A stretch of DNA of 64,000 bases from Antedon mediterranea (GCF_964355755.1 NC_092672.1:6012001-6076000); one strand, 5' to 3'; counted from the first letter of the stretch, positions 23,801 to 34,798 are shown. Notes: generated from the sequence alone by a model not told the origin. Numbers and translations: made by a program.

Positions 23801-24109
23801 ATACAGAATTCGCGAGCAGTGTGGTGGAAAGTACTGGTGCTTGTAGGCCTCAAGACTAGTGCATGTTGTAGGCACTGATGGCCTGGACTAGAGGTATTAT
23901 GACTGACTGTTATAAGGCCTAGAGCAGTAGCGTACTCCTACCACATGGTTGAAAATTGAGTTTTACAATTCAGGTACCTTCATTGTTGTATAATAAGAAG
24001 TAATAAACAAATTTATGATCAAAATATGATTTTAACAACATCGCCCAACTATATTATTTGATCAAACTCACTTAATTTATAGTTTTAAGATGTAGTATTC
24101 AAAATCTTC

Positions 24110-24790
24110 ACTTCATGTTTTTTGTTCTTATTGCAGCAATAATCCTCTTTACTCTAGTAGCTAGATCAACTTTCGTATGCACTTTGAGGTCCAGAGAATT
24201 TGACTTCAGAAATTGGTTTAGGATGGTCAAACAATCATTTTTGGCTTGGTTACACATTTTGAAAATGTGGCGAAAGGTCAAAAGGTCAGGGTGAAAGGTC
24301 ATAAGACCAAACACCAATATGTCCTTAAATCTCAACAACCACTGGTCACAGCGAAGTAATTTTGGTCTCAAATTGATCAGAAGGTATACATTTATATTCA
24401 GTCTAATGGGACATTTTAGTTCAAAATGACCGGAAATGCCATTTCTGACCTTTGACCCACACCCCAGGGTATGTATGTATCTCCGTAACTACTGACTGTA
24501 GACACTTGAATTTGGTCTTAAATTGTTCGAAATTAACATTTTATTATTTGTTGCACATTTTTAAAAATGTTACAAAAGGTCAAAGGGTCAAGGGTTATAT
24601 GAACAAATATAAATAGATACTTGTATTTCGGCAACCACTTGTCGCAGCAAGTCAATTTTAGTCTCAAAATGTTCAGAAGGCATGCTTTCATATTCAATCT
24701 AATGGGACATTTTAGTAAAAAATTATCAGAAATGCCATTTCTGACCTTTGACCCACATATCATGGAATATAAAATTGAAATTAAAGTGCT
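24110..24790. repeat. Tandemly arranged degenerate repeat of about 300 bp
   Basis: Phrases recur about 300 bp apart: CTAATGGGACATTTTAGT (24,400 and 24,700), GAAATGCCATTTCTGACCTT (24,433 and 24,731), AAAATGTTACAAAAGGTCAA-like text, and CAACCACT followed by GTC.CAGC (24,338 and 24,640). At least two units are present. Related text occurs at 5,290-5,400 and 7,230-7,500. Coding frames here show no protein family features. Confidence 0.65.
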
Positions 24791-24859
24791 AGTGTTGCCT
24801 GAAAGCTCTGCTAACTTTTCTGGCTGTTATACTTGATCGTTTTGATAGCTTTTCGCTTT

Positions 24860-25582
24860 TTTTTTGTATCTCCATTGAGATCCAGCCACTGATACCCACA
24901 GCATTGTCATTTTGTATCTCCATTGAGATCCAGCCACTGATACCCACAGCATTGTCATTTTGTATCTCCATTGAGATCCAGCCACTGATACCCACAGCAT
25001 TGTCATTTTGTATCTCCATTGAGATCCAGCCACTGATACCCACAGCATTGTCATTTTGTATCTCCATTGAGATCCAGCCACTGATACCCACAGCATTGTC
25101 ATTTTGTATCTCCATTGAGATCCAGCCACTGATACCCACAGCATTGTCATTTTGTATCTCCATTGAGATCCAGCCACTGATACCCACAGCATTGTCATTT
25201 TGTATCTCCATTGAGATCCAGCCACTGATACCCACAGCATTGTCATTTTGTATCTCCATTGAGATCCAGCCACTGATACCCATGGCATTGTCATTTTGTA
25301 TCTCCATTGAGATCCAGCCACTGATACCCACAGCATTGTCATTTTGTATCTCCATTGAGATCCAGCCACTGATACCCATGGCATTGTCATTTTGTATCTC
25401 CATTGAGATCCAGCCACTGATACCCATGGCATTGTCATTTTGTATCTCCATTGAGATCCAGCCACTGATACCCACAGCATTGTCATTTTGTATCTCCATT
25501 GAGATCCAGCCACTGATACCCACAGCATTGTCATTTTGTATCTCCATTGAGATCCAGCCACTGATACCCACAGCATTGTCAT
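24860..25582. repeat. 48-bp minisatellite, 15 near-identical copies
   Basis: The unit contains TTGTATCTCCATTGAGATCC followed by AGCCACTGATACCCACAGCA. TCCAGCC recurs every 48 bp from 24,881 to 25,553. Copies are identical except for CCACAGC versus CCATGGC in three units. As 48 is divisible by 3, several frames on both strands stay open throughout, the longest encoding a 16-residue repeat. None has an independent coding context, so the frames are judged incidental. The array lies about 1.2 kb before a GRK exon, possibly within a GRK intron. Confidence 0.97.
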
Positions 25583-25859
25583 CTTTGTCCGTAATTTGCC
25601 TTTGGATTGAATAATTTAAAGAAATATAAATAATTAAGATAAAAATAAAACATAATAAAATGCAATACAACGAAAATAAAATTGAAAAGATAGGAAAGAG
25701 TTATTAAAATAGTTGTTTTAATTTATTTGACTTTAATAACAAAAGGTCTTAGGGAGATAAAACATAAAGAGTAAGTGTAAATAGCACCTATAGTTTATGA
25801 GTTGTTTGACCGGCGCCTACTCTCTATCATGTAATGTCGTCATCATATTGTTTGCACGT

Positions 25860-26175
25860 AGACAGTACAATTGTTGCACATAGGCCTAATTCGAAAATAG
25901 CATTATAGTCTCATAATGTGAAAGTTAATCGAACTCATGAACTGAGTTACCTCCAAATTAATACAATATTATATCAATATTTCACAGTTTAGAATGGAAT
26001 ATTACTACTGTATAATTATAATATTGTTGTACATACAGTAGGCCCAACTCGAAAATAGCATTATAGTCTCATAATAGACAAAATAAGTCTGAGTCTAAGT
26101 TAATCAAACTCATTGAATTGAATTCCATCCAAACCAATATATATATAAAATATTTCACAGTTTAGAATATCAGCA
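25860..26175. repeat. Two-copy tandem duplication
   Basis: The phrase TCGAAAATAGCATTATAGTC appears at about 25,890 and 26,049, each followed by a GTTAATC.AACTCAT segment and ending in ATATTTCACAGTTTAGAAT. The unit is about 160 bp and the copies have diverged by small indels. There is no coding signal. Confidence 0.75.
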
Positions 26176-26759
26176 TCTGCATGCAAATGTATTACTGCAT
26201 CATTTCTCTGAATTTTAATTTAAATGTTAAATAAAAAACCTGTCATTATATGATACCAGTTGTACATCTGTGTGGGATTGAATAATTATTTTGCTTCAAA
26301 TATTTGTTGGTCGGTCGGCCAAGTTTTTTTAGTCAACACATTTGGGGAAGCCAAAAAATGTAGAAAAAATGAAAAAAAATTCTAAAAAAAAATATTTAAA
26401 TATAAACAAATGGAAACAAATTTCATTTGCATAATGAATACTAGAAAGCTGGTAAAAAATTGAGAAAAGAATTATAGAGCTGTTTACACTAAACATGAGT
26501 TTGCTTAATATTTCACATCAATGACATAAAGACTACAATTTTGTCCCTTTTAATACTCTGGTTTGAAATCACAATTTTTGCTGACGGTGTTAAAGACTAG
26601 TCTTACTGGATAAGCTGACAATAGCCCTCTCACAATATAAAATCAGAAGACAAACCCTATCACACCACTGTTGGTTTGTGTAATTTGTATCATTTTTATC
26701 TACATTTTTTGTTTTTTTAATCCTGAAATATGTAAATTCAGTTATTGTCTTTTTTTCAG

Positions 26760-26833
26760 GATTTCTAATGTTTAAGGACTTTTGTGAGAGCATCTTCGAT
26801 GCCCCTGTTCCACAGCTGGAATTTTATGAAGAG
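26760..26833 (+). CDS. GRK2: GRK2/3 exon: RGS-homology domain, first visible part
   Basis: GRK2/3 phosphorylates active G-protein-coupled receptors at the plasma membrane; its RGS-homology domain binds G-alpha-q. This 74-nt exon is preceded by a pyrimidine tract and CAG (AG at 26,758-26,759) and followed by GTAACT. Its first two bases complete a Gly codon begun upstream, then 24 codons read FLMFKDFCESIFDAPVPQLE and FYEE. This matches the region around residues 64-88 of vertebrate GRK2, where the FYEE|IKKYE junction continues in the exon at 39,277. The preceding exons were not found by eye and may lie to the left among the repeats. Invertebrates generally have one gene for the vertebrate GRK2/GRK3 pair, so the symbol stands for the pair. 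Confidence 0.9.
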
Positions 26834-27009
26834 GTAACTTTTGATGTACCATATTTTAAACAAATTTATAGGAAAAGAGTCATGTCAACAAAATTATACT
26901 GCAGTAAATAGTATTTACTGCAATTAGTGAATGAGAAGCGAGTCAGCCAGTGCAATCAATGTGTATGATCACCCAGAAAAAGCTTGCATAATTGTATAAA
27001 ACAGTCTAA

Positions 27010-27165
27010 ATCTCTGTCTAAACTATCAATCTAGTTTGACAAAAATCGTGTGATGTGCCCAAATATGGTAGTGATATGCCCAAATAGGGTAGTGATATGA
27101 CATCATGATGTCTATATATGGCCACATCACTTAAAGTTTGTGTAGAGTAAACAAAAAGTAAGTTA
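27010..27165. mobile_element. Short inverted-repeat MITE in the GRK intron
   Basis: CTCTGTCTAAACTATCAATC begins the copy, CCCAAATATGGTAGTGATAT is repeated inside, and it ends in a degraded CATCACTTAAAGTTTGTGTAG. It lies about 180 bp after the GRK exon at 26,760-26,833. Confidence 0.8.
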
Positions 27166-27910
27166 AGTAACAGTCATAGAATAATTTTGGCATTGTCCCT
27201 AAAAACATCTATTCTAAATCAAAACAATAAAACAATAAAACAAACAAACATCTGCTTTATTCATTTGGTTTTATTTTGCTATATTTGCTGCTGACTTTTA
27301 ACCCAATAGTGTGAGTTATAGATCATTTTGCCAGATTCTCAATTAAACTACTGTAGCTACTATATAGATGGGCAGTGTCATGAACAGTATCACTCAAATC
27401 AAATTACCTATTTGAAATAATGGACTAGTCCATTCAGAAATTACTGAGGATGATTCTTAACGGTGAATTGAAGCATGTATTAATACTGAATATTTAAGGA
27501 GCATGCTGTAGTCAACGACGATCAAGCATTTTAATATTGCATTCGAAATCAAATTAAGAAATATGAGTCCAATATTCAAAATCATATTTTATTCATTAAA
27601 TAAATTCATTCAAATTTATTTTTTCTTCAACAATAATATGCATAATTGATAATAGAATATATTATTCCTCGGTGTCATTGAATTATTATAATCATATTTT
27701 ATTTATGGAAAAATGATGTTTATATTGCCACACAATTGGTAATTATTATTTTGAATAAAAAAAAAATTAAATGCAGTCATGGATGCTCTTTTTCTACATT
27801 GTACAGTTTTTTTTTCTTAAAAATGTACTTTCTTTTATATGAATAATAGTGAGTAAATAAATGAATTAAAATGTTAAAAAACAACATAAATTACTTTAAA
27901 CAAAAACGGG

Positions 27911-27935
27911 CAGAACAAATCAGTGATTTGTTCTG
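27911..27935. repeat. Perfect 12-bp stem hairpin
   Basis: CAGAACAAATCA, a single G, then TGATTTGTTCTG, an exact inverted repeat. It is followed by AGTCTTCGACTGAAGA, another small stem. It may be a transposon end remnant inside the GRK intron. Confidence 0.6.
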
Positions 27936-30346
27936 TGGGAGAGTCTTCGACTGAAGAGGCTACTCAATATAAAGAAATAATAATAATAAAAAAATAAAAT
28001 GTGAAAGGGCTATAGAAGTACACTACAGGTAAGGGGTTAAAACTTCATAAAACACATAGAATAGATTTTATTTCCTCCAAAAAAGGCACCTTGTTTTCAA
28101 GGGGTCCAGACTCCATGAAAACCTATTGGTCTATGTAGACTTGTACCAATAGAATTAGATGAATACATGCTAAAGCAGGTTAATGGCTTTCGCTTGATGC
28201 TTTCATTCATCCAGATATTGTCAACTCTGACATTTGAAAACATCTGTAAAATCTAGGCCTTTACCACACACACACTATAGAAAATAATTCAGAAGAGATT
28301 TGTTGATACTGGACATGACATGGCAAGATTGAAAACAGCACTTTTAAAAACATCATGCTATAAATTTTAGATATTATGTAATGATTTGATCATTGTCCTA
28401 CCTACACAATTTTTTGCTTCATGTGAAATAAACTGTGATTATTGTAGCCATGAGAAATAAGTGTTACGGTTTTTGCAAGAAAGGGGAACAATTTCTGTTT
28501 CAAGCCACTTAGTTGTCAAAAGCCTCTGTGAAAAAGTGGTCAAGTTGAAACCTTACCAACCGTACTGATTGCTACGATCCTGATAAATAAAATGGTTTAA
28601 AAATAGAAAGATAATATATTATTGTTTTTCAATCAGTAAATTTCCAAGTGTTTCAAATAACAGGCTGTAAAATGTAGGAAAATGTTGGAATAAAAGTATT
28701 TCAACCAATACATTTTTAGTAAAGGTACCGCAAACAGTAGCTCCAACCTGTATGTACTCACAAAGAATTGCATTTTCATGCATTTTTTCTGTTTAACTAT
28801 TTAGATTAACAATATAAAAATAGAAATTCGTAAACATTTATACTTCTTACAATGTGATTTATTTTAAAACAAAATGTCGAAACTAAATAAAATTTGAAGG
28901 AATTTTTCAGGCAATTGGGTTTTAATGTTATCTGGGCACCCTAGCTGCAGGCTGAACATTAGTAAAGGCATGTTGTGTTTACATTCTTAGTACTAATAGG
29001 ACATGACAGGGTATACAACCAAAACTTTGTGAGCATTAATTGTCATAAAATCTTACCCATGTAAAAAATCGCATTTTGCTGGTGTGACATATTTGACATT
29101 TTGGTCACATCACGAGAGCGCCATTTGCTTAGTTTAATTGATAAAAGCATAAAGTGAATTCAAATAAAATAGAACACGCAAATTTATAGAGAGGTTTGGA
29201 GTGTGTACTGATGGACTACCTACAGTTATCACAAATTCATTAAACATTAAAAAATCATCATTTAAAGATTTTCCACTAGGCAAATTTGTTTGCGCGATTT
29301 TTTTCTCTGCGAAATATTGGATTCACACAAACAAATTTATCTAGTTAGATGTTTGAATTTTCTAATTTAAAAGAGAGGGGAGTTGTTCGACTATACCATT
29401 TATGTACAGAGGGTTCAACAAACTTTTTTTTTATCATATTGTCACGCAAACAACCTGTTATACCACTTTTGTTTTCTCTCAGAAATCGGACAGAACTAAC
29501 CAATCAATATACACTAGTATTGCACCAGTAAAACTGATAGGCAATGTTCAATGCAATAAACATTAATTGCTTTTGAATTCAAATGCCTTCAATATACAAT
29601 CATTTTCTCCAGATTCTATATCAGATATTGAATTTCAAAGTCGAATGGCATAAAAACTGAAAATCAATATCGAACGAGAAAACAACACCAGGAATGTAAC
29701 TCCGAGAAGATGTTTTATCACTGGTAATGATCAAAGAAAATTTTATAATAAAATAGAAAATATTTATACAATCAAAATAAATTTATTTAATTTTGATTTA
29801 AATGCGCTAAGGGATCGTGTTGAAATTATTATATTGCAATTTCTGTAGTGACTACATTTACTGCAATAACTTAACTAAATAAATAACTTGCATAAAGCCA
29901 CAAAAATTAGCTGGCTATAAATAATTGTATAAACAGGTAAAAATACTAAATAAAATGTAGTTACTAAAATATCTGCAGTAACTACATGTAACCTAATATT
30001 CATAAAATATTCTGTTCGCACATCAGCGCCTGTGTGAGAATGATGTTTAATATAAAGCGTAGCATTAATATGTGTATATATTGGACGTTCGTATGTTACC
30101 CTATCTTGCAATGGCTTTAGGCTCAGAAGCAATGAAATCTATTACATGCCTATATTATAACTGATTTCATTTGCAGTATTTAGTCAAATAAATTAATAAT
30201 TTGATTTAATAATTAAAATTATTAAATTAATTATTTTTAAACACAAAAATAATTGAGTACTGCTCCGATAAATAATCTTGATACATTTGTTGTTACTATT
30301 TCATCATAACTTAATTTAACTACCTACCCTATTCTACCTATAGTAT
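27936..30346. other. GRK intron DNA with little recognisable content
   Basis: Apart from the small palindromic MITE at 29,275-29,345, this is AT-rich sequence without coding motifs or conserved repeats that I recognise. Minor open frames are short and lack splice or family support. Confidence 0.5.
29275..29345. mobile_element. Tiny palindromic MITE
   Basis: ACTAGGCAAATTTGTTTGCG at the left pairs with the inverse of ACACAAACAAATTTATCTAGT at the right, around a core of about 30 bp. The motif GGCGAATTTGTTTGCGCGAA recurs at 42,890-42,990, so this is a dispersed family. Confidence 0.65.
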
Positions 30347-31081
30347 TGTAATATAATGTTGGGTTGTTGAGGTACTAAAGAAGGACTCTGACTCGCTTGG
30401 CTGTCGTAACACTATATTATTTATTCAGTATAATACTTCAGTACAATATACAACTATAAGTATACATAAGGAACGGACGATCTATGATTGATGCTGTCAG
30501 TGAGGTGTGAAGTGTGTAGGTCTGCTGTGAGGTGTGTGCTCCGTGAGGTGGCTGTAAGGTGTGTGCTCCGTGAGGTGGCTGTAAGATGTGTGCTCCGTGA
30601 GGTGGCTGTAAGATGTGTGTTCCGTGACGTGGTTGTAAGATGTGTGTTCCGTGACGTGGTTGTAAGATGTGTGTTCCGTGACGTGGTTGTAAGATGTGTC
30701 TGGGCCCTTCTGAAACTTGGGAGTATATTGGCTCAGTTCATTTGCATAATGTCACTACATCATCTGTGAGGGTAACGATTGGTCCTAAGTTGGTCCAGGG
30801 GTGTTTAAGTGGGAGTGATTAACGGTATAATAAGGTATTTCTGTGATGGATGACACTGTCAAATCTGTACTTAAATAGTGTCAATCACTCCTGGTTTTAA
30901 CGATGGGAAAGTCACAAAATTAAGCTAAGTGTTTTCTTTAGGGATTCTATTATAAACTAAATGGTCATTAAAACATCTGGACAAACTCTCCTTCGGACTT
31001 TCTGGGTCAAGTTTGTGAACCTATTTGAATTCCGATACAAAGGTCAATTTCTTAAATATAAAAGTATATCTTTATATCACA
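30347..31081 (-). repeat. 3' LTR (735 bp)
   Basis: This is the 3' LTR in the minus-strand sense. It contains six copies of a 27-bp tandem repeat (30,530-30,691), with units such as GTGTGCTCCGTGAGGTGGCT and later GTGTTCCGTGACGTGGTTGT. It differs from the other LTR only near 30,361 (GTTGGG versus GTTTCG). A 93-codon plus-strand frame inside it is a by-product of the 27-bp period. Confidence 0.95.
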
Positions 31082-31108
31082 TCCCTCTGTTTCCCTTTTT
31101 TTTTTTTT
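31082..31108 (-). other. Polypurine tract
   Basis: On the minus strand 13 A residues are followed by GGGAAACAGAGGGA, abutting the 3' LTR, which starts TGTGATATAAAG. The position and composition match a plus-strand primer of reverse transcription. Confidence 0.8.
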
Positions 31109-31982
31109 CTAATCTATTTAACATATAAAAATGGTTATAATAGTGGCATGCAAAATTAAAGTTATATAAAAGAAAAAAACATTATTATACATATAAGCAA
31201 AAATTGAGTTAGCCAAAACCATTGACTCTGAAGTGTAACCTTATCACTTTCACTCTCTCTCTTCTCTCTCTTAAAAAAATTAAAATCAAAAATGAATTTG
31301 GTATAAAATTCGCGTAAATCAAACATAAATCAGTTAAAAATAAAATTACAAAACTTAAAAATAGTATGTTACATTGAACATACATCAAATCGTGCGACAA
31401 CTCATCGCATTCTAATGGCCTTCAAACATAAATCATCAAATCAAAACATAAAACTCAAGAAACTGTGGCTGATTAGCCTAAAATCAAAATATCAAACTTA
31501 ATCACTTAAAACTTTAAAAGAAACAAATGTGTGTGTCCCGTTGACACAAACTTATCCACAATATATCATTATCGTCACAACTTTATCGATTTAAGCATTT
31601 ATATTTACAGGTAATTACGATTTCAATCGGTCGGCAAATTCGACTTTTGTACTCAATGTTAAAAAAATTACAATTAAAAGTACTAAGAAAATCTCCTGTT
31701 ATTGTATATCAATTAATTAATGCTTGAGATTAACGACTCAAAGGTTCAACAAAATATTTGTTACAAAATGATTGTCGTTCTTTTCAATATCTCAATATAT
31801 CGATCATCAAAATTCAAAATTAATCATTATCAAACTCGTTACAAAATCAATACTTAAACATAAATTCAATTCTCTTTTAACTGAAATCACATCATTACTA
31901 AACAAATCTCATCAAATACGTAGACTATGCTATCATTTAGCAAATGTCGTAATTTAAAAATAATCTTGCAAAAAAATTTAAA

Positions 31983-32435
31983 TCAGTAATTTGTTGCATT
32001 ATACAAACGTTTTATGAATCGTTTTGGCGATCCACTTATCGGTATCTGTTTATCTTTAATGATCTCTTTAATCAATTTATCTGTATCGTTATATCTGTCA
32101 ATATTCCACCAAAATTTGCGATCATTAGATTCGTGTTTTGTTTTATCAGTGTTGCGTTTGGCTGAAGTCGGTTTAGAATACGAAACTAAAACTTGGAAAT
32201 GTCCTGCTTTAAATCTACCTCGGTTTAATGTCATATTTGAATCATTAGGTGCTGTCATAATTAGATTAGTTTGTTCCTTAATTTGTTCTTCTTTCATTTG
32301 GAATGGGGCTGCTAATCCCATGTTATTCTCTACACAGTCAATGTAAGGTTGCAAGTTAAGGGGTTCTACTTTAGTTGGATGTGTAAGGGTATCTGATTGC
32401 AATTGGGTTGGTGTCCTATCATGTTCGTTGATAAA
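31983..32435 (-). CDS. Uncharacterised ORF of the LTR element
   Basis: An open frame of about 150 codons ends at 31,983 and is bounded upstream by TAA at 32,436-32,438. A further 27 codons are open beyond that stop, up to TAA at 32,517-32,519, so a longer ancestral frame may have been broken once. There is no ATG at the frame start; the first Met is in NNMGLAAPFQ. The predicted product is hydrophilic and Lys/Asn/Asp-rich, with KFWWNIDRYND and SGSPKRFIKRLYN near the C terminus. It has no zinc knuckle, protease motif or transmembrane segment. It could be a gag remnant or a family-specific protein; I recognise no homologue. It is the only sizeable open frame in the internal region. Confidence 0.5.
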   Translation of the reverse strand, partial: FINEHDRTPTQLQSDTLTHPTKVEPLNLQPYIDCVENNMGLAAPFQMKEEQIKEQTNLIMTAPNDSNMTLNRGRFKAGHFQVLVSYSKPTSAKRNTDKTKHESNDRKFWWNIDRYNDTDKLIKEIIKDKQIPISGSPKRFIKRLYNATNY

Positions 32436-32689
32436 TTAAACATTGTTTTCGTCATTTACTACGTTAACGGTGTTCTTAATTTTCTCATTATTATTATCGG
32501 CGGGTTTATTCAACAATTATTTTAACAATTTAAAAAACAATTTTAGTGTATATATATGTAAACTCTCACTTTTCAATCAAGGTTACAAATCAAAATGGTT
32601 TTGACTTACCCCAAATGCTTCGGATCCAATTAAAATTGAATTAAAGGAATGCAAAAAGTGTTCAAAAATGTTTAAATGTTCAAACAACG

Positions 32690-32790
32690 AATTAAAGAAA
32701 TGTTAAAGGTGCTCATCAATGTTCAAATTTTCAAACAACGAATTAAAAAAAATGCGAAAGGTGTTCATCAATGTTAAAAAAAGTAAATGT
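32690..32790. repeat. Degenerate 60-bp tandem repeat in the LTR-element interior
   Basis: AACAACGAATTAAA recurs at about 32,683 and 32,736, each followed by AATG and then a GGTG.TCATCAATGTT phrase. Two units are seen. Confidence 0.65.
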
Positions 32791-32884
32791 TTAAAAAAAA
32801 AACGATAAAAAAAACGGCGTGAAGTTGAAAGTCTCTAAACAAAACAGTTCTTGTCCGCTTGCTTCTGTTTTGATTCTTCTTGGG

Positions 32885-33200
32885 TCTTCCTCGATTATCT
32901 TCTTTGTCTTTATCCAATGGTTATAATTTCATAAAATTTCTGCTTGTCTCGATTTCATTCAAATATAATTTCAGCTTGTCTTTTGTGTCTTCTTCGATTA
33001 TCTTCTTTGTCTTCATCCAATGGTAATAATTTGATAAAATTTCTGCTTGTCTCGATCTCATTCAAATATAATTTCAGCTTGTCTTTTGTGTCTTCCTCGA
33101 TTATCTTCTTTGTCTTTCATCCAATGGTAATAATTTGATCAAATTTCTGCTTGTCTCGATCTCATTCAAATATAATTTCAGCTTGTCTTTTGAGTCAAAG
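32885..33200. repeat. 103-bp tandem repeat, three copies, in the LTR-element interior
   Basis: TCGATTATCTTCTTTGTCTT recurs at 32,891, 32,994 and 33,097. Each copy continues with TCCAATGGT, TTTCTGCTTGTCTCGAT and ATATAATTTCAGCTTGTCTT. The copies differ at only a few positions. The repeat lies on the primer-binding-site side, where a retrotransposon leader would be. Confidence 0.9.
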
Positions 33201-33304
33201 TAAATTTCTCTCCTTTCAAACAAATATGGTTATTTTTGTCTTTGTCTTCGTCTTCGTGTCTTGTTAAGTGTTTATTTCTTGTTTTCTCACTCCGTTCCTT
33301 ATGA

Positions 33305-33322
33305 AATTTGGGTCTTCCACCA
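33305..33322 (-). other. Candidate primer-binding site
   Basis: The minus strand reads TGGTGGAAGACCCAAATT immediately next to the 5' LTR. TGG is the expected complement of a tRNA CCA end. The tRNA species was not identified. Confidence 0.65.
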
Positions 33323-34057
33323 TGTAATATAATGTTTCGTTGTTGAGGTACTAAAGAAGGACTCTGACTCGCTTGGCTGTCGTAACACTATATTATTTAT
33401 TCAGTATAATACTTCAGTACAATATACAACTATAAGTATACATAAGGAACGGACGATCTATGATTGATGCTGTCAGTGAGGTGTGAAGTGTGTAGGTCTG
33501 CTGTGAGGTGTGTGCTCCGTGAGGTGGCTGTAAGGTGTGTGCTCCGTGAGGTGGCTGTAAGATGTGTGCTCCGTGAGGTGGCTGTAAGATGTGTGTTCCG
33601 TGACGTGGTTGTAAGATGTGTGTTCCGTGACGTGGTTGTAAGATGTGTGTTCCGTGACGTGGTTGTAAGATGTGTCTGGGCCCTTCTGAAACTTGGGAGT
33701 ATATTGGCTCAGTTCATTTGCATAATGTCACTACATCATCTGTGAGGGTAACGATTGGTCCTAAGTTGGTCCAGGGGTGTTTAAGTGGGAGTGATTAACG
33801 GTATAATAAGGTATTTCTGTGATGGATGACACTGTCAAATCTGTACTTAAATAGTGTCAATCACTCCTGGTTTTAACGATGGGAAAGTCACAAAATTAAG
33901 CTAAGTGTTTTCTTTAGGGATTCTATTATAAACTAAATGGTCATTAAAACATCTGGACAAACTCTCCTTCGGACTTTCTGGGTCAAGTTTGTGAACCTAT
34001 TTGAATTCCGATACAAAGGTCAATTTCTTAAATATAAAAGTATATCTTTATATCACA
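33323..34057 (-). repeat. 5' LTR (735 bp)
   Basis: This is the 5' LTR in the minus-strand sense, the same length as its partner and almost identical. The 27-bp tandem units lie at 33,506-33,667. The element's promoter should be here. No confident TATA box was assigned. Confidence 0.95.
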
Positions 34058-34061
34058 GTAT

Positions 34062-34708
34062 GTTGCACTGTATTTCATAATATCTGCCGTAATTTGTGAT
34101 AAAATTGTCAATTTATTACAATGTCCAACAGGTTATTACAAAGTTCGACAACTTTATTACAAAATGTGATCCCATTTTTGGAAATAATAAAATTTAAACT
34201 GGCTCAAAACATAGAAAACGTAACCAGACCATGTGCATATTGGCAGCAAAACGCTATTAAAAGGTTTATTTTATTAATTTTACCTTCCTCTTAATATCAT
34301 TTGTATCCACAGTTGATTTAGGGGAAAGGAGGGTACGGTAGGGGATGTTTTTGAGGTCTATTGTATGCCTCAAATTCAGCAAGTAGATATAGAATTTCAG
34401 TTTTTACCGTCAGATTAAAAATTGAACTTCTGCACACTAAATATTACTGTCTACACTATTTTTGCTCAGGTGAACTATAATTTGCGATACTTATGTAATC
34501 CTAAATCTTTTTGAATAATATGTTGATCATTTACATCATCGCGCCGCCCACTCGTTTTTATACGACCATATTGTGCTATCTCTAGAGCAATGGTCTTGAA
34601 ATTTGAAGATTGCACACTGAAAACAGATGTTTATGTAAAATGCTATATCAACCAAGCATTTAATATCGATATTCTATATATATATATACTTTTCAACGTA
34701 TGATTGTT
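34062..34708. other. GRK intron DNA without recognisable features
   Basis: AT-rich non-coding sequence between the LTR element and the next repeat. A TA microsatellite occurs near 34,676-34,689. Confidence 0.45.
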
Positions 34709-34746
34709 ATTACCTCCGCCAAGGAGGTTATGTTTTCACCCCTGTA

Positions 34747-34798
<52 letters not shown>

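Larger units (their letters stand above)
21280..23950 (+). repeat. Large repeat block, copy 1 (includes MITE and minisatellite)
   Basis: About 2.6 kb matching 56,200-59,130 in the same order. Segments are CAGCCTAGCTAGCTTAGAAC, CCTTATCATTACTATTTCTT, a MITE fragment near 21,970, GCACAGGAAAGTTCCATTGT, GGGTTTTATTCAATCAGTAA, AATTCTGGAATTTACACCCT, an intact MITE, the Rep-A block, the 20-bp array, and finally AAAGTACTGGTGCTTG and ATTATGACTGACTGT. Conserved order over this length shows a single duplicated or transposed unit. Its autonomous source and superfamily are unknown. Confidence 0.85.
30347..34057 (-). mobile_element. Complete non-autonomous LTR retrotransposon, recently inserted
   Basis: Two 735-bp direct repeats (30,347-31,081 and 33,323-34,057) differ at only two positions by eye. 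Both begin TGTAATATAATG and end TATATCACA, and the whole is flanked by GTAT (30,343-30,346 and 34,058-34,061), a 4-bp target duplication. The internal region is 2,241 bp. Orientation is minus. Directly inside the right LTR the minus strand reads TGGTGGAAGACCCAAA, the expected place and TGG start of a primer-binding site. Directly before the left LTR it reads GGGAAACAGAGGGA after a run of A, a polypurine tract. There is no protease, reverse transcriptase, RNase H or integrase; only one short ORF is present. The element is antisense to the GRK gene within its intron and must depend on another element's enzymes. Confidence 0.95.

Noticed and set aside
24860-25582. CRISPR array
   Set aside because: Units are contiguous with no variable spacers, and the DNA is eukaryotic.
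24789-25670. Open frames through the 48-bp array on both strands (up to 293 codons)
   Set aside because: The period is a multiple of 3, so open frames arise without selection. There is no splice or family support, and the flanking sequence is AT-rich non-coding DNA.
30488-30769. 93-codon plus-strand frame, duplicated at 33,464-33,745
   Set aside because: It lies within the LTRs and consists of the 27-bp tandem repeat. The two copies are identical because the LTRs are identical.
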